The position numbers and the translations under genes were made by a program. A stretch of DNA of 5,244 bases. Origin: JAXHLG01 sp046497225. Lineage in GTDB: Bacteria; Patescibacteriota; Minisyncoccia; Moranbacterales; DUUL01. Below the pieces are notes generated by a model that ran no database searches, had not been told where the DNA came from, and saw nothing but the letters and a program-made list of their open reading frames with translations. Shown piece after piece: positions 4,190-5,244 of this stretch. Every line of letters begins with the position of its first letter. Position 1 is the stretch's first letter. Location: NCBI GenBank assembly GCA_046497225.1, contig JAWOGA010000035.1, positions 1 through 5,244 on the forward strand. The letters run 5' to 3'.

Positions 4190-5244
4190 ATGGCTAAATC
4201 GAAAAAACAAACAAAGCAAAAAAGCGGTCTGGAACGGTTTCAGACCGGCATACCCGGATTTGATGAGCTGCTTAAGGGAGGACTTCCCAAAGGGCGTCCC
4301 TTTTTGGTAAACGGCAGCTCCGGTACCGGCAAGACCGTTTTTTTGTGCAGTTTCCTGCAACAAGGAATAGTGGAATATACTCAGGGCGGAGTATTCGTTA
4401 CCTTTGAGGAAAGGCCCCAAGATATCGTCAAGAATGTGAAAGGATTTGGTTGGGATTTTGACCAACACGAAGAGGACGGCAAATTGGCCTTTGTCGATCT
4501 CAGTCCTTCCAGAGAACAATCCCAACAGATAAGCCCTGATTTTAGTTTACAGCCTATCGTGGATAGGATAAAGAACGCTATCAAAAAGACCAATGCCGAG
4601 CGGGTGGTGATCGACAGTCTTGCCAATCTGTTCTCCAGATTCGGAGAAGAGGATAAAATAAGAGAGATATTGTTCCTTCTTTTTGATGAATTGAAAGAGA
4701 TGGGAGTGACCGTTTTTGTCAGCGCCGAGGTGGGCGGTGATGATACTTCCACTTCCAGGTCCGGCATGGAAGAATATGTGGCCGACGGCGTGGTCCAGCT
4801 AAGAACCGCTTTTGGAGAGAATCAATTGATTCGCATCATATCCATCCTAAAAGCGAGAGGGGTCAGTTACCGCAGCGGAGAGGTCCGCTACAACATCGAC
4901 GAGAAAGGTTTTCTTATTTATCCCAAAATAGAAATAGACAAAAGCGTATTTGATGTCAGTTTTGAAGAAAGAAAAAAATTCGGCATCTCCAAATTGGATA
5001 GATCCATAAACGGAGGTATCCCCAAAGGCCATCTGATGCTTGTCGGCGGTAATACCGGTACCGGCAAGACCACTATGGGGATGCATTTCCTGCAACAGGG
5101 AATGAAAGAAGGAGAGAATTGCATCTGGGTGGCGCTGGAAGAGTCGGTCTCCCAACTCAAAAAAGTGGCCCGGCAACGGAATTGGGAATTGGAAGAATTG
5201 GAGAAAAAAGGAAAGATCACTTTTATTGAAACGACCTTGCTTGA
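4190..5244 (+). CDS. kaiC: KaiC-family double-domain ATPase (3' end beyond window)
   Basis: 351 codons are present; the frame is open to the window edge, so the protein is truncated only by the window. It opens MAKSKKQTKQKSGLERFQTG with a lysine-rich N-terminus. The CI domain has Walker A GSSGTGKT (42-49), the catalytic pair E73-E74 in FVTFEERP and Walker B VVIDS (139-143). The MEEYVADGVVQLR and ILKARGVSYRSGE segments are typical of KaiC. The CII domain begins at about 264 (FGISKLDRSINGGIPKG), with Walker A GNTGTGKT (287-294) and E317-E318 in VALEES. Both domains thus look ATPase-competent. The CII phosphorylation sites (Ser/Thr pair near 431-432 in cyanobacteria) and the C-terminal A-loop fall outside the window, so autokinase activity cannot be judged. 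KaiC forms hexamers that bind KaiB through CI. It may equally be called a RecA-superfamily circadian-clock-type ATPase; real rhythmicity is not implied. Confidence 0.95.
   Translation, partial: MAKSKKQTKQKSGLERFQTGIPGFDELLKGGLPKGRPFLVNGSSGTGKTVFLCSFLQQGIVEYTQGGVFVTFEERPQDIVKNVKGFGWDFDQHEEDGKLAFVDLSPSREQSQQISPDFSLQPIVDRIKNAIKKTNAERVVIDSLANLFSRFGEEDKIREILFLLFDELKEMGVTVFVSAEVGGDDTSTSRSGMEEYVADGVVQLRTAFGENQLIRIISILKARGVSYRSGEVRYNIDEKGFLIYPKIEIDKSVFDVSFEERKKFGISKLDRSINGGIPKGHLMLVGGNTGTGKTTMGMHFLQQGMKEGENCIWVALEESVSQLKKVARQRNWELEELEKKGKITFIETTLL

Noticed and set aside
4178..5220. Several long minus-strand frames opposite kaiC
   Set aside because: They are shadows of the clear kaiC frame; their sequences are Ser/Phe/Leu-rich without recognisable domains.

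Overview
The window looks like a piece of a Patescibacteria/CPR-type (Parcubacteria-like) bacterial genome. This is inferred from gene style only: a kaiB-kaiC pair with no kaiA in view, a solitary AAA_14/DUF4143 ATPase, A-rich gene leaders without Shine-Dalgarno sequences, and hairpin-bearing intergenic repeats. The intact genes read with the standard code and end in TAA or TAG. No long intact gene is coded on the minus strand.

Layout. (1) Positions 1-86 hold the last 27 codons of a bacterial sugar transferase (polyprenyl-phosphate glycosylphosphotransferase). (2) Positions 87-1828 are a cassette-like arrangement. A DUF4143-type ATPase gene (345-1532), served by a consensus sigma70-type promoter (181-209), sits exactly between two direct copies of a hairpin-carrying repeat. 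One copy ends on the gene's start codon and the other begins right after its stop codon. A second repeat family lies outside these on both sides. (3) Positions 1829-2283 hold decayed coding sequence with an in-frame TGA and a frameshift, ending at a strong hairpin. (4) Positions 2328-5244 are a signalling cluster behind an extended -10 promoter: an intact single-domain response regulator (2476-2844), a broken GspE_N-like/PAS/receiver region (2881-3786), intact kaiB (3880-4167) and the first 351 codons of kaiC (4190 to the window edge).

Working picture. KaiB and KaiC should form the ATP-driven KaiC hexamer/KaiB module known from clock-like systems. With no kaiA visible, an hourglass-type or stress-linked KaiBC function is more likely than a cyanobacterial oscillator. 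The response regulator, and formerly the GspE_N-PAS-receiver protein(s), are the likely input/output partners. In this genome that part is disrupted by at least four frame changes while its neighbours are clean. This suggests loss of a signalling arm, or local sequence error that should be excluded first.
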